A stretch of DNA of 8,373 nucleotides, from contig DHWK01000017.1 in assembly GCA_002413145.1 (NCBI GenBank), positions 14,689 to 23,061 on the forward strand. Direction: 5' to 3'. Below the pieces are notes generated by a model. That model was given only the letters and a program-made list of their open reading frames with translations, was not told the DNA's origin and did not search any database. This stretch comes from a bacterium UBP12_UBA5184 (GTDB taxonomy: Bacteria > Vulcanimicrobiota > Vulcanimicrobiia > Vulcanimicrobiales > Vulcanimicrobiaceae). Each line of letters begins with the position of its first letter. Positions within the stretch are counted from its first letter, which is position 1. Both the position numbers and the translations under genes were made by a program. Below, piece after piece: positions 1 to 5,747 of this stretch.

Positions 1-1440
1 CGTGTCGAGCTGGTTGGCCGTGCAGATGAACAGCACTTGCGAGAGGTCGAAGGGTAGATCGAGGTAATGGTCGCGGAACGAGTTGTTCTGCTCCGGATCG
101 AGGACCTCGAGCAGCGCGGACTGCGGGTCGCCGCGGAAGTCGGCGCCGACCTTGTCGATCTCGTCGATCATCATCACCGGATTCTTGGTGCCGGCGTCAC
201 GCAACGCGCGAATGATCGTCCCCGGCATCGCGCCGATATAGGTGCGCCGGTGCCCGCGGATTTCGGCTTCGTCGCGCACCCCTCCGACCGAGAGGCGCAC
301 GAATTTGCGGCCCATCGCGCGTGCGATCGATTGCCCGAGCGACGTTTTCCCGACGCCCGGCGGTCCGACGAAACAGAGGATCGGACCGGTCATCTTCTTT
401 TTGAGTTTTCCGACCGCGAGATATTCGACGATGCGATCCTTGACTTTGTCGAGATCGTAGTGGTCGGCGTCGAGAATCTGGCGCGCCTTCACAATCTCGA
501 TCGCGTCGCTCGTCGCGTTCTTCCAAGGCAGCTGCACGAGCCAATCGAGGTAGGTGCGAATCACCGAGTACTCGGGCGACGCGGTCGGCACTTTCGAAAG
601 GCGCTCCAGCTCGCGATCGGCCGCCTTCTTGACGTCCTCCGGCATCGACGCTTCGTCGATTTTCTTGCGGAGTTCGTTGGTTTCGGCTTGTTGCGGATCG
701 GTCTCGCCAAGCTCTTCCTGAATCGCGCGCAACTGTTGGCGGAGATAGAACTCGCGCTGATTCTTCTCCATCTCACGCTGAATGTCAGATTGAATCTTGT
801 GTCCGAGCTCGACGACCTCCAATTCCTTGGTCAGCATCATCGTCAGCTTGCGCATGCGCTTCTCGGTGTTGCGCTCTTCGAGCAAAGCCTGACGGTCGCT
901 CGTATCGAGCCGCATCGAGCTCGCGATGAAGTACGTCAGAAGGTTGGAGTCGGAGATGTTGTTGACTTCCATCTCCATCTCGCGCGGCGCTTGCGGCAGA
1001 TAGCCGATCAACTTCGAGAAAAGCCCGGCGAGGTTGCGATGCATCGCCAGCAGATCGTCGGACTGCACCGTGATGTCGGGGATTTCGGTAATCTCGGCCG
1101 CGATGTACGGTTCGGTCTGCGTGAATTTCTCGACGCGGAAGACGGTATTACCGCCGACGATGCAGCGGATCGTCCCGTCGGGGACCTTGATCATGCGCTG
1201 GATGGTGCCGACCGTCCCAACGCGGCGCAGATCGTCGGGCTCGGGATCCTCGACATCCTTGTCTTTGAGGGCGACGAGGCCGATCTGTTTGCCGTCGCGC
1301 AGCGCTTCCTCGACCAGTACGATGCCCGGCCTCTTGACGACGGCCAGCGGGATCACCGTGTTCGGAAACAGGACCGAGTCTTGCAGCGGCAATATGCCGA
1401 TGAGGTCGATTTTGCGTTCGGCGGCAACGGGACGGGCCAT
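1..1440 (-). CDS. lon: ATP-dependent Lon protease, N-terminal 480 residues (3' end outside window)
   Basis: Lon is a cytoplasmic homo-oligomeric AAA+ serine protease that unfolds and degrades misfolded and regulatory proteins. Seen here: the N-terminal substrate-binding (LAN) domain, starting with ILPLQDSVLFPN at residues 16-27, then a helical, charged linker (about 190-290, including EKNQREFYLRQQLRAIQEELG), then the AAA+ domain. Walker A is GPPGVGKT at 359-366, Walker B is VMMIDEID at 422-429, and the sensor-1 asparagine is at about 476 in ICTANQ, four residues before the window edge. Spacing matches E. coli Lon closely. The rest of the AAA+ module and the Ser-Lys protease domain lie beyond base 1. 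The ATG at 1438-1440 overlaps the TAA of hsp20 (TAATG). An AAAAGGA Shine-Dalgarno lies in the last hsp20 codons, so translation is probably coupled to hsp20. Confidence 0.97.
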   Translation of the reverse strand, partial: MARPVAAERKIDLIGILPLQDSVLFPNTVIPLAVVKRPGIVLVEEALRDGKQIGLVALKDKDVEDPEPDDLRRVGTVGTIQRMIKVPDGTIRCIVGGNTVFRVEKFTQTEPYIAAEITEIPDITVQSDDLLAMHRNLAGLFSKLIGYLPQAPREMEMEVNNISDSNLLTYFIASSMRLDTSDRQALLEERNTEKRMRKLTMMLTKELEVVELGHKIQSDIQREMEKNQREFYLRQQLRAIQEELGETDPQQAETNELRKKIDEASMPEDVKKAADRELERLSKVPTASPEYSVIRTYLDWLVQLPWKNATSDAIEIVKARQILDADHYDLDKVKDRIVEYLAVGKLKKKMTGPILCFVGPPGVGKTSLGQSIARAMGRKFVRLSVGGVRDEAEIRGHRRTYIGAMPGTIIRALRDAGTKNPVMMIDEIDKVGADFRGDPQSALLEVLDPEQNNSFRDHYLDLPFDLSQVLFICTANQLDT

Positions 1441-1871
1441 TAAACGGGGATCCTTTTCACGGTCATTCGAATTTCGGTGCGATTGCGCGGCACCAGCGAG
1501 TAGTCTTTGGAGAGCGGTAAGCGGATGGTGAGCATGCCGTCCCGGTAAATCGCGCTTGCATCTTCGTACGAAACGGGGACCGGAAGGTGCATTTTCTTTC
1601 CAAAGTCTCCGTAGTCGATCTCTTTCATGAGATACGAGCCGCGCCCATCGCGCTCGCGATCGGCGCGCCGTCCCAAGATGTACAGCGTCCGGTCTTCCAT
1701 CATTACGCGCAGCTCCGTTGGGTCGGCACCGGCGATCTCGACGGTGACGATCACCGATTCGCCGTCGTCGCTTAGGGCTACGTCGGTGTTCGGTTCGAAG
1801 CGCCCCGGGCGAACCCGGCGAGCGAACTCCGCAAAAATAGCCTCGAAATCGTCTCCGAAACAGTCTTTCAC
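1440..1871 (-). CDS. hsp20: Small heat-shock protein, Hsp20 / alpha-crystallin family
   Basis: An ATP-independent holdase that binds unfolding proteins in large oligomers and passes them to refolding or degrading machines. From the chosen start it has 143 residues, the usual family size. The alpha-crystallin domain runs from about residue 28 (FEPNTDVALSDDGESVIVTVEIAG) to about 119. It holds the conserved GMLTIRLP strand at 112-119. The C-terminus ends RIPV, an I-x-I/V motif of the kind that docks on neighbouring subunits. The start is taken as GTG at 1869-1871, preceded by GGAG at 1881-1884 with a 9-nt gap. An upstream in-frame ATG at 1956-1958 would add 29 residues, but these are encoded by hairpin arms and have no Shine-Dalgarno. 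The stop overlaps the lon ATG, so this is the first gene of an hsp20-lon operon. Confidence 0.93.
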   Translation of the reverse strand: MKDCFGDDFEAIFAEFARRVRPGRFEPNTDVALSDDGESVIVTVEIAGADPTELRVMMEDRTLYILGRRADRERDGRGSYLMKEIDYGDFGKKMHLPVPVSYEDASAIYRDGMLTIRLPLSKDYSLVPRNRTEIRMTVKRIPV

Positions 1872-1984
1872 CCCATTTTGCTCCGCAAAACGGGGACCGC
1901 AATGGCTGAAACGCACTCCGCCGCTTCGCGGCTCCGCGCCCCCATACGCGAAGCGCATGGGGCCCCAACCACGCTCATGCCAAT
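1871..1984 (-). promoter_or_regulatory. Structured 5' leader of hsp20-lon, candidate RNA thermometer
   Basis: Three hairpins with 3-nt loops follow each other in the hsp20 leader. Hairpin A has arms 1953-1962 and 1940-1949 (10 pairs). Hairpin B has arms 1928-1932 and 1920-1924 (5 pairs). Hairpin C has arms 1885-1895 and 1871-1881 (11 pairs). In C the loop is GGA of the GGAG Shine-Dalgarno, and the stem contains the remaining spacer and the G of the GTG start, so it can hide the initiation region. A and C each have one DNA mismatch that becomes a G-U pair only in RNA made in the hsp20 direction. Multi-hairpin leaders occluding the ribosome site (ROSE type) are well known for bacterial hsp20 genes. 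No ROSE UYGCU signature was found, so the thermometer role is inferred. Confidence 0.6.
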
Positions 1985-1990
1985 CGACGC

Positions 1991-2018
1991 ATTATCAGCT
2001 CTCATTTAGCGCTCTAAA
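1991..2018 (-). promoter_or_regulatory. Candidate promoter of hsp20-lon with overlapping palindrome
   Basis: On the minus strand, GATAAT (1991-1996, five of six to the sigma-70 -10 box) lies 16 nt downstream of TTTAGA (2013-2018, four of six to the -35 box). The -35 overlaps an imperfect palindrome with arms TTTAG and CTAAA at 2005-2018. This predicts a transcript start near 1984 and a leader of about 113 nt that includes all three hairpins. The palindrome could be an operator. It carries GAGCGCTAA, close to one half of a CIRCE element, but the other half is poor. Confidence 0.4.
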
Positions 2019-2151
2019 CGACACACTGCCAGGCTAGATGGTTGCCCGCCTCCGCCCGCGGACCTCCCCGCAATCCGAGTAGTACCCCGAAAAGCCGGCC
2101 CACTGGAGCGCCGAACAGGTCCCGCGGGGAGCGCCACGAAGCGCGAGGCCC

Positions 2152-3573
2152 GTGGAGCTGGTGCGACGCTTCCTCTTAATCGCGGCGCTCCTTGCGATCG
2201 TCTTCGGCGCGGCGACGGTGCTCCGCGCCGTTCGGCATCCCGGCCAATCGCTCGACACCTCGGGATACGCGCTCGATTTTCGGGTCATCTACTGTGGTGC
2301 GGAGTCGGCGCGGCTCGGCCGCGATCCCTACGTCGTCGAACCACTGCGAGCGTGCGAGCACCGCATCCGCCGCGAATCGGGCGAACCGGATTGGGCGGTG
2401 AGCCCGCTCCTACTGCCGAGTTACGCGATCGCGGCGTTCGTCCCGCTGACGTGGCTGCCGTACGGAACCGCCAAAATCGTCTGGCTCGAGCTGCTGTTGC
2501 TGGGGGTCGTCGTCGCGGCGGCGGCGCTCGGCTCGATCCTGCAAAAGCCCTCGCTCGCCGTCTTCTTGGCGTTGCTGCCGACGGTCGGGATTCTCAATTT
2601 CGTCTCCGGCGAACCGGTGTCGCTCGCGATCGGCGCGCTCTGCCTGGCTGCATATTTGGTACAGCGCGAGCACTACGGGTGGGCCGGGTTCGTCGCGGCG
2701 CTCGCGCTCGTCGAGCCGCACGTCGCGCTGCCCGCGATCGTCGCGCTCTTCTTGCTGGTCCCCGCGACGCGCTGGCCGCTGGTCTTTTCCTTGCTCGCGA
2801 TCGGACTCTTCGGATTGGGGACCTTCGGCTTGGCGCGAAACGTCGAGTACTTCGCGCTCGCCCTGCCGGTGCAAGCGCGAGCCGAATTGCCGGCGAGCGA
2901 TCAATATAGCCTCGCGCACGTCCTCTATCTGTTCGGCGCCGCGCCGGCCGTCGCGCTCGTCCTCGGCTGGTTGTCGTACGTCGTCACGATGCTTGCCGGC
3001 GTCCTGCTCGCGCGCCGTTTGGCGCCGCAGATGGAACGACCCGGCCTCTACGTGCTGCTGCCCGTCGCTACGGCGATGCTCGGCGGGCCGTACGTGCACA
3101 TCGGGCAGCTCGCCGCGGCCCTGCCGGCGGCGCTGTTGCTTGCACCGTTCTCCTGGTTCGCTCGCCTCGCCGTCGGCCTGCTCGTCGTGCGCTGGGACGA
3201 ACCGATGCCAAGTCAGATTCTTCCCGTCCTGTTCGCGGCGCTGGGAACCGCCGTCGTCGCGTTCGAGCGAGAACAAGTCCGCGAGCGCGTCGCGTGGCTC
3301 GTTTTCGCACCGCTGCTGACGCTCGCGAGCTTGATCCTGTTGCCGAAATCGCCGCCGGACTTGACCCACGTGACCAGCGGGGCGCCGCTGCCGCCGATTC
3401 GCGACGACGACCCCGCGTCGCTCGCCTGGGGCTGGCGGGTGCGGCTGACCCCCGACTGGGCCAACTCGAGTTTGCGCCGCAAGCTCGAGGACGGCCCGAG
3501 TTGGGCGGCGCTGGCCCTGTTGTTCTTCGTTCGCGCGCCACGAACCAACCGATTCCGCGTCGGCTGGCGGTAG
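2152..3573 (+). CDS. Polytopic membrane protein, probable GT87/DUF2029-type glycosyltransferase
   Basis: This 473-residue protein is dominated by hydrophobic segments, about ten or more, starting with a membrane helix at residues 7-24. Just after it comes ALDFRVIYCGAESARLGRDPY at 40-60, which resembles the DF(R/x)xYY...GxDPY loop of GT87/DUF2029 enzymes. Those are polyprenyl-phosphomannose-dependent mannosyltransferases whose catalytic Asp lies in this first extracytoplasmic loop. Here that would be D42. A later SPLLLPSYAIAAFVPLTWLPYG stretch occupies the position of the family's YPP(P)xxxxxxPLxxLP segment. Substrate and product cannot be told. The start is uncertain: GTG at 2152 has GAGG only 3 nt upstream, and GTG at 2161 is an alternative. 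The stop is 9 bp from that of the convergent gene. No partner glycosylation genes are visible. Confidence 0.65.
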   Translation: MELVRRFLLIAALLAIVFGAATVLRAVRHPGQSLDTSGYALDFRVIYCGAESARLGRDPYVVEPLRACEHRIRRESGEPDWAVSPLLLPSYAIAAFVPLTWLPYGTAKIVWLELLLLGVVVAAAALGSILQKPSLAVFLALLPTVGILNFVSGEPVSLAIGALCLAAYLVQREHYGWAGFVAALALVEPHVALPAIVALFLLVPATRWPLVFSLLAIGLFGLGTFGLARNVEYFALALPVQARAELPASDQYSLAHVLYLFGAAPAVALVLGWLSYVVTMLAGVLLARRLAPQMERPGLYVLLPVATAMLGGPYVHIGQLAAALPAALLLAPFSWFARLAVGLLVVRWDEPMPSQILPVLFAALGTAVVAFEREQVRERVAWLVFAPLLTLASLILLPKSPPDLTHVTSGAPLPPIRDDDPASLAWGWRVRLTPDWANSSLRRKLEDGPSWAALALLFFVRAPRTNRFRVGWR

Positions 3574-3582
3574 CAGGCTGCG

Positions 3583-3975
3583 CTAGACGTTCTCGACCTG
3601 CAGTGAGTTGAGCCACTGGAGGATGCGTTCGGCATGATGCAGGTTCAGCTCGTAGCCGTCGGCGGCCGCGCGTTTTCCGAACTTGTCGAGGTACAGCGAG
3701 AAGACGCGCTGGCCTCGAACGTTCGTGAAGACCAGACCCCAGCGCGCGTCGAGGCGCCCGGGACCCTCATCGATCTCGGTTTCGGCGATGTACGTCAAGA
3801 GCGATTCGATCGCGGCGGGATCCTCGACGAGACTGCGCCTCAATTCGAGCGTCTCGAACTTCGCCGGTCCGATGGCCTCGCGGGTCCGCAGATCGTCGTC
3901 GAGATGCAGCACCTCGAGCTTCACGATGTCGCCGCGGTCCTCGAGCGCGGCTCGCAGGAACCAGGGCTGCGCCAC
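3583..3975 (-). CDS. Small soluble protein of unknown function, coupled to the M91 peptidase gene
   Basis: I do not recognise the family. The 130-residue product is soluble and mildly acidic, has no signal peptide or membrane segment, and has a conserved-looking second half: RWGLVFTNVRGQRVFSLYLDKFG at about 87-109, then an amphipathic C-terminal HHAERILQWLNSLQ. The pattern resembles small lipoprotein- or immunity-like proteins of bacterial toxin loci, but that is an impression only. Two starts are possible. ATG at 3991-3993 overlaps the upstream TAA (TAATG) but has no Shine-Dalgarno of its own. GTG at 3973-3975 has AAAGGAAG 4 nt before it and is preferred here. Either way it is the second gene of a tight two-gene operon with the peptidase. 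The opposite strand is also open over much of this span, but its translation (LVAVGGRAFSELVEV...) looks less protein-like. Confidence 0.65.
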   Translation of the reverse strand: MAQPWFLRAALEDRGDIVKLEVLHLDDDLRTREAIGPAKFETLELRRSLVEDPAAIESLLTYIAETEIDEGPGRLDARWGLVFTNVRGQRVFSLYLDKFGKRAAADGYELNLHHAERILQWLNSLQVENV

Positions 3976-3992
3976 ACATCTTCCTTTCGACA

Positions 3993-4478
3993 TTAGCGTG
4001 CAATCGGCGAATCGACCCGATAGGTCCAGCCGCCGTGATCGTGACGGACGTCTTCACCCAGTGTCGCCGCCGCGTGCGTCTCCGAGCCCGCGATCACGCG
4101 CCGCTCTTCGCGGTTGTCATACTTGGGGTCGTAGACTCCACCCCCTGCATCGGCGATCCGTGGAGCGACCGTTGCGTGATCGAGCTCATGCCCGAGCCCG
4201 AGCGCCGGCGATTGACGGCCGCCGCCGTCCAGGTGCAGGGCGCTGTGCGGATCCCAATTGACGATGCGCCCCTCCGGGTCGTACGAATCGTCATCGTGAC
4301 GGTTCAAGCGGAGATGCAGCCGCTGCGCGGCGTGCTCGGCCTTGTCGAGTATCGCGCGCATCGCAGAATCGCCCGATAGATAATCGGCGGCGAGTTCGAA
4401 ATCGCGTTCGGCCTTGGCGGGGACCGTGAGGCTGCCGTGCCGGACGGTTGCGCTGCGGAAAATAAGGGATGCGATCAT
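3993..4478 (-). CDS. Putative zinc metallopeptidase of the NleD-like M91 family
   Basis: A 161-residue protein with the zincin motif HELDH at 97-101 (GLGHELDHA): two histidine zinc ligands and the catalytic glutamate E98. About 20 residues on comes NREERRVIAGSE (122-133), matching the (N)xEExxVI(G) segment after the HExxH of M91 peptidases, where a glutamate could be the third ligand. The end THAAATLGEDVRHDHGG resembles the family's N-x-I/L-R-x-E-x-G/R tail. M91 includes the type III effector NleD, which cleaves host MAP kinases, but the domain is also widespread in toxins and in proteins of free-living bacteria. There is no signal peptide. The ATG at 4476-4478 is the first possible start, because an in-frame TAG lies three codons upstream. 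The downstream gene overlaps at TAATG. Confidence 0.72.
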   Translation of the reverse strand: MIASLIFRSATVRHGSLTVPAKAERDFELAADYLSGDSAMRAILDKAEHAAQRLHLRLNRHDDDSYDPEGRIVNWDPHSALHLDGGGRQSPALGLGHELDHATVAPRIADAGGGVYDPKYDNREERRVIAGSETHAAATLGEDVRHDHGGWTYRVDSPIAR

Positions 4479-4483
4479 GCCGC

Positions 4484-4512
4484 TCTATCACGCGCATGGG
4501 GATCTTCGTCAA
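4484..4512 (-). promoter_or_regulatory. Possible promoter of the M91 peptidase operon (near-leaderless)
   Basis: On the minus strand, TTGACG (4507-4512, five of six to the -35 consensus) is 17 nt from GATAGA (4484-4489, a poor -10). A start about 6-7 nt downstream would fall at the A of the peptidase ATG, giving a leaderless or almost leaderless transcript. That agrees with the lack of a good Shine-Dalgarno before this ATG. The -10 is weak, so this is tentative. Confidence 0.3.
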
Positions 4513-4556
4513 GGCGTAGTTCGAGCGAGCGAGCAGGCGCTCGACGAACGAAAACT

Positions 4557-4570
4557 TTACGGCGCCGTAA
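4557..4570. promoter_or_regulatory. Perfect 14-bp palindrome TTACGGCGCCGTAA, candidate operator
   Basis: TTACGGC and GCCGTAA are perfect reverse complements without a spacer. The site lies between the divergent M91 peptidase operon (start 4478) and the YbjN-like gene if the latter starts at 4606, where a dimeric repressor could control both. If the YbjN-like gene instead starts at 4477, the palindrome is inside its coding region and the operator idea weakens. Confidence 0.35.
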
Positions 4571-4605
4571 TTCTCAGATTCGGCGCGGCGTTGTATCCTG
4601 TGAGC

Positions 4606-5082
4606 GTGGAACACGAACACCAGGAGTCTATCGACCGCCGCCTTTCGGGGATGCTGAAGGAGGCCGGTCTACGCGCGAAACGCGCCGGCGCGAGTTCGTA
4701 CGACGTCATGTTCACGAGCGATCTGCGGCAGTGGGCGGTCAACATCAGGCTCAACGACGCATGGGTCATGCTCCGCACGTTCGTGATGGTGCTTCCGCCT
4801 AGCGCTCCGCGGCGGCTTGCGCTCCTCGAGGCCGCCCTGCAAGCCAACGCGGCACTTTCACTCGCCAAGTTTTCGGCGACGGAGGATTCGTCGCTCTTCA
4901 TCGACCTCGAGTATCGCGACGAACATCTCAACGCCGAGACGCTTCATAACCTGATCGGCTTGGTCGTGCGCGTCGGCGACGACAACTATCCCAAACTGTT
5001 CCGGGTCGCGACGGGCGATATGACGCTCGAAGCGCTCGAGTCGGCCTTCAACAAGAAGCCAAAGAAGATCGATCCGCCGTAG
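4606..5082 (+). CDS. YbjN / type III secretion chaperone-like fold protein
   Basis: From the GTG at 4606 the product has 158 residues, with no signal peptide or membrane segment. The order of elements suits the YbjN/CesT-like alpha-beta fold: an N-terminal helix (ESIDRRLSGMLKEAG), paired strands ending in WAVNIRLNDAWVMLRTFVMV, a helix LLEAALQANAALSLAKFS, a strand SLFIDLEYRD, and a final helix. The pattern 'LN/QAN...LAKF......L.L..E' is typical of this superfamily, whose members bind partner proteins. The lysine-rich tail NKKPKKIDPP looks disordered. The start is open to doubt. An in-frame ATG at 4477-4479, preceded by AAGGG 8 nt away, would add 43 less conserved-looking residues, but its start codon would overlap the divergent peptidase start. 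E. coli YbjN has the length of the shorter form. Confidence 0.6.
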   Translation: MEHEHQESIDRRLSGMLKEAGLRAKRAGASSYDVMFTSDLRQWAVNIRLNDAWVMLRTFVMVLPPSAPRRLALLEAALQANAALSLAKFSATEDSSLFIDLEYRDEHLNAETLHNLIGLVVRVGDDNYPKLFRVATGDMTLEALESAFNKKPKKIDPP

Positions 5083-5108
5083 CCGCCGCTTTTCGTTAAG
5101 CCGGGCGG
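5083..5108. terminator. Possible shared hairpin between convergent genes
   Basis: CCGCC-GCTT at 5083-5091 pairs with AAGC (5098-5101) and GGCGG (5104-5108), with a 2-nt bulge and loop TTCGTT. It fills the 13-bp gap between two convergent stop codons and enters the end of the small membrane protein gene. There is no T-run on either side, so a role in termination is weakly supported. Confidence 0.3.
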
Positions 5109-5377
5109 TAGTCGCGCTCGCCGGTGTGCGGATTTTCGTAGACTTCGACGGTCTTACCGGACGATGGGTCCTCAAATTTTTCGCCGGTCGGCAGCCACTG
5201 TGCGGCGGCGTCCTTGACGACCGGGCGGTAGCGTCTCCGCTCGAACGCGATTAGGGCCAGCACCACGACGGCCTGCAGGCCGATGAGAAGCCCGCTGACG
5301 TGGCCGAACGCGTACTCGGCGAACGCGCTGAGGACGATGAGCCCGCAGATCGCCAGGATCACGGCTCGCAAGGTCAC
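5096..5377 (-). CDS. Small membrane protein of unknown function, downstream of ybjQ
   Basis: A 93-residue protein of unrecognised family. It has two membrane helices, VILAICGLIVLSAFAEYAF (about 6-24) and SGLLIGLQAVVVLALIAF (about 28-45), followed by ERRRYRP, which should keep the C-terminus in the cytoplasm by the positive-inside rule. The tail has WLPTGEKFEDPSSGKTVEVYENPHTG at about 61-86, a short beta-rich segment like those in proteins with a 'DPxTGxxVxVYxxPxTGxRxY' end. The GTG start at 5375-5377 shares four bases (GTGA) with the stop of ybjQ, so the two are almost certainly cotranscribed and translationally coupled. An open reading frame continues upstream inside ybjQ, but that part is a shadow. 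Confidence 0.75.
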   Translation of the reverse strand: MTLRAVILAICGLIVLSAFAEYAFGHVSGLLIGLQAVVVLALIAFERRRYRPVVKDAAAQWLPTGEKFEDPSSGKTVEVYENPHTGERDYRPA

Positions 5378-5697
5378 GACCCCAGCTCGACGACGACGGC
5401 CGTTCCATAGGCGACGATCTCCGTCATCGTCGTCCCCATCTCCGAAGAGTCGAACATCATCCGCACGACGGCGTTGCCGCCCATCAATGTCGCGTTCTTG
5501 CACATCCGATCGATCGCTTGACGCCGCGCATCTTCGACCATCTCGGTGTACTCGTGAATCTCGCCGCCCAAAATCGTGCGCAGGCCGGCGAGGATATTTC
5601 CGCCCAAGCCGCGGCTGCGTACGATGACGCCGAAGACCTGGCCTTTCGTTTCGAGGATGCGGTGCCCGGCGACGTCTTCGGTCGTGACGACGATCAT
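5374..5697 (-). CDS. ybjQ: YbjQ family (UPF0145) protein
   Basis: A complete 107-residue protein matching the UPF0145 pattern throughout: MIVVTTEDVAGHRILETKGQ at the N-terminus, VRSRGLGGNILAGLRTILGGEI at about 27-48, EYTEMVEDARRQAIDRM at 49-65, then A..MGGNAVVRMMFDSSEMG and a closing EIVAYGTAVVVE strand. Family members form small cytoplasmic pentamers and were once called heavy-metal-binding proteins. Their biochemical role is not established. The ATG at 5695-5697 follows a strong GGGGGGAGG Shine-Dalgarno at 5704-5712. The promoter with an inverted repeat lies just upstream, and the small membrane protein gene overlaps its stop by 4 bp. Confidence 0.92.
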   Translation of the reverse strand: MIVVTTEDVAGHRILETKGQVFGVIVRSRGLGGNILAGLRTILGGEIHEYTEMVEDARRQAIDRMCKNATLMGGNAVVRMMFDSSEMGTTMTEIVAYGTAVVVELGS

Positions 5698-5723
5698 TCT
5701 GAGCCTCCCCCCTAAGCCGATGA

Positions 5724-5747
5724 ATTCTAGGCGAACATACCGTTCGC
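5724..5747 (-). promoter_or_regulatory. ybjQ promoter -10 box with adjacent inverted repeat (candidate operator)
   Basis: TAGAAT on the minus strand (5724-5729) is five of six to the -10 consensus and about 27 bp from the ybjQ start. Immediately upstream, in the -10/-35 spacer, is GCGAAC-ATACC-GTTCGC (5731-5747), with perfect 6-bp arms and 5 bp between. No good -35 box was seen, which fits a regulated promoter. The arms look like the Gram-positive LexA box CGAAC-N4-GTTCG, but the spacing is one base too long. Confidence 0.4.

Noticed and set aside
67..1443. Long plus-strand open frame of 458 codons
   Set aside because: It is antisense to Lon, whose Walker motifs and LAN domain are clear. The plus frame is Arg/His/Asp-rich, without recognisable domains: a GC-rich shadow.
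1872..1958. 29-residue N-terminal extension of Hsp20 from ATG 1956-1958
   Set aside because: No Shine-Dalgarno, the extension is encoded entirely by hairpin arms, and the GTG at 1869-1871 gives the usual family length.
1990..2040. CIRCE element (HrcA operator) before hsp20
   Set aside because: GAGCGCTAA matches one half at eight of nine, but the region 9 bp away (CTGGCAGTG) matches the other half at only five of nine and the arms are not complementary. A shorter TTTAG/CTAAA palindrome explains the signal better.
2410..3369. Minus-strand 319-codon frame opposite the GT87-like gene
   Set aside because: The product is almost entirely Arg, Glu, Asp and Gln, the usual antisense image of a hydrophobic high-GC gene.
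3634..3996. Plus-strand 120-codon frame opposite the M91 partner gene
   Set aside because: The minus-strand product has a Shine-Dalgarno, operon coupling and a more protein-like sequence. The plus frame has no ribosome site.
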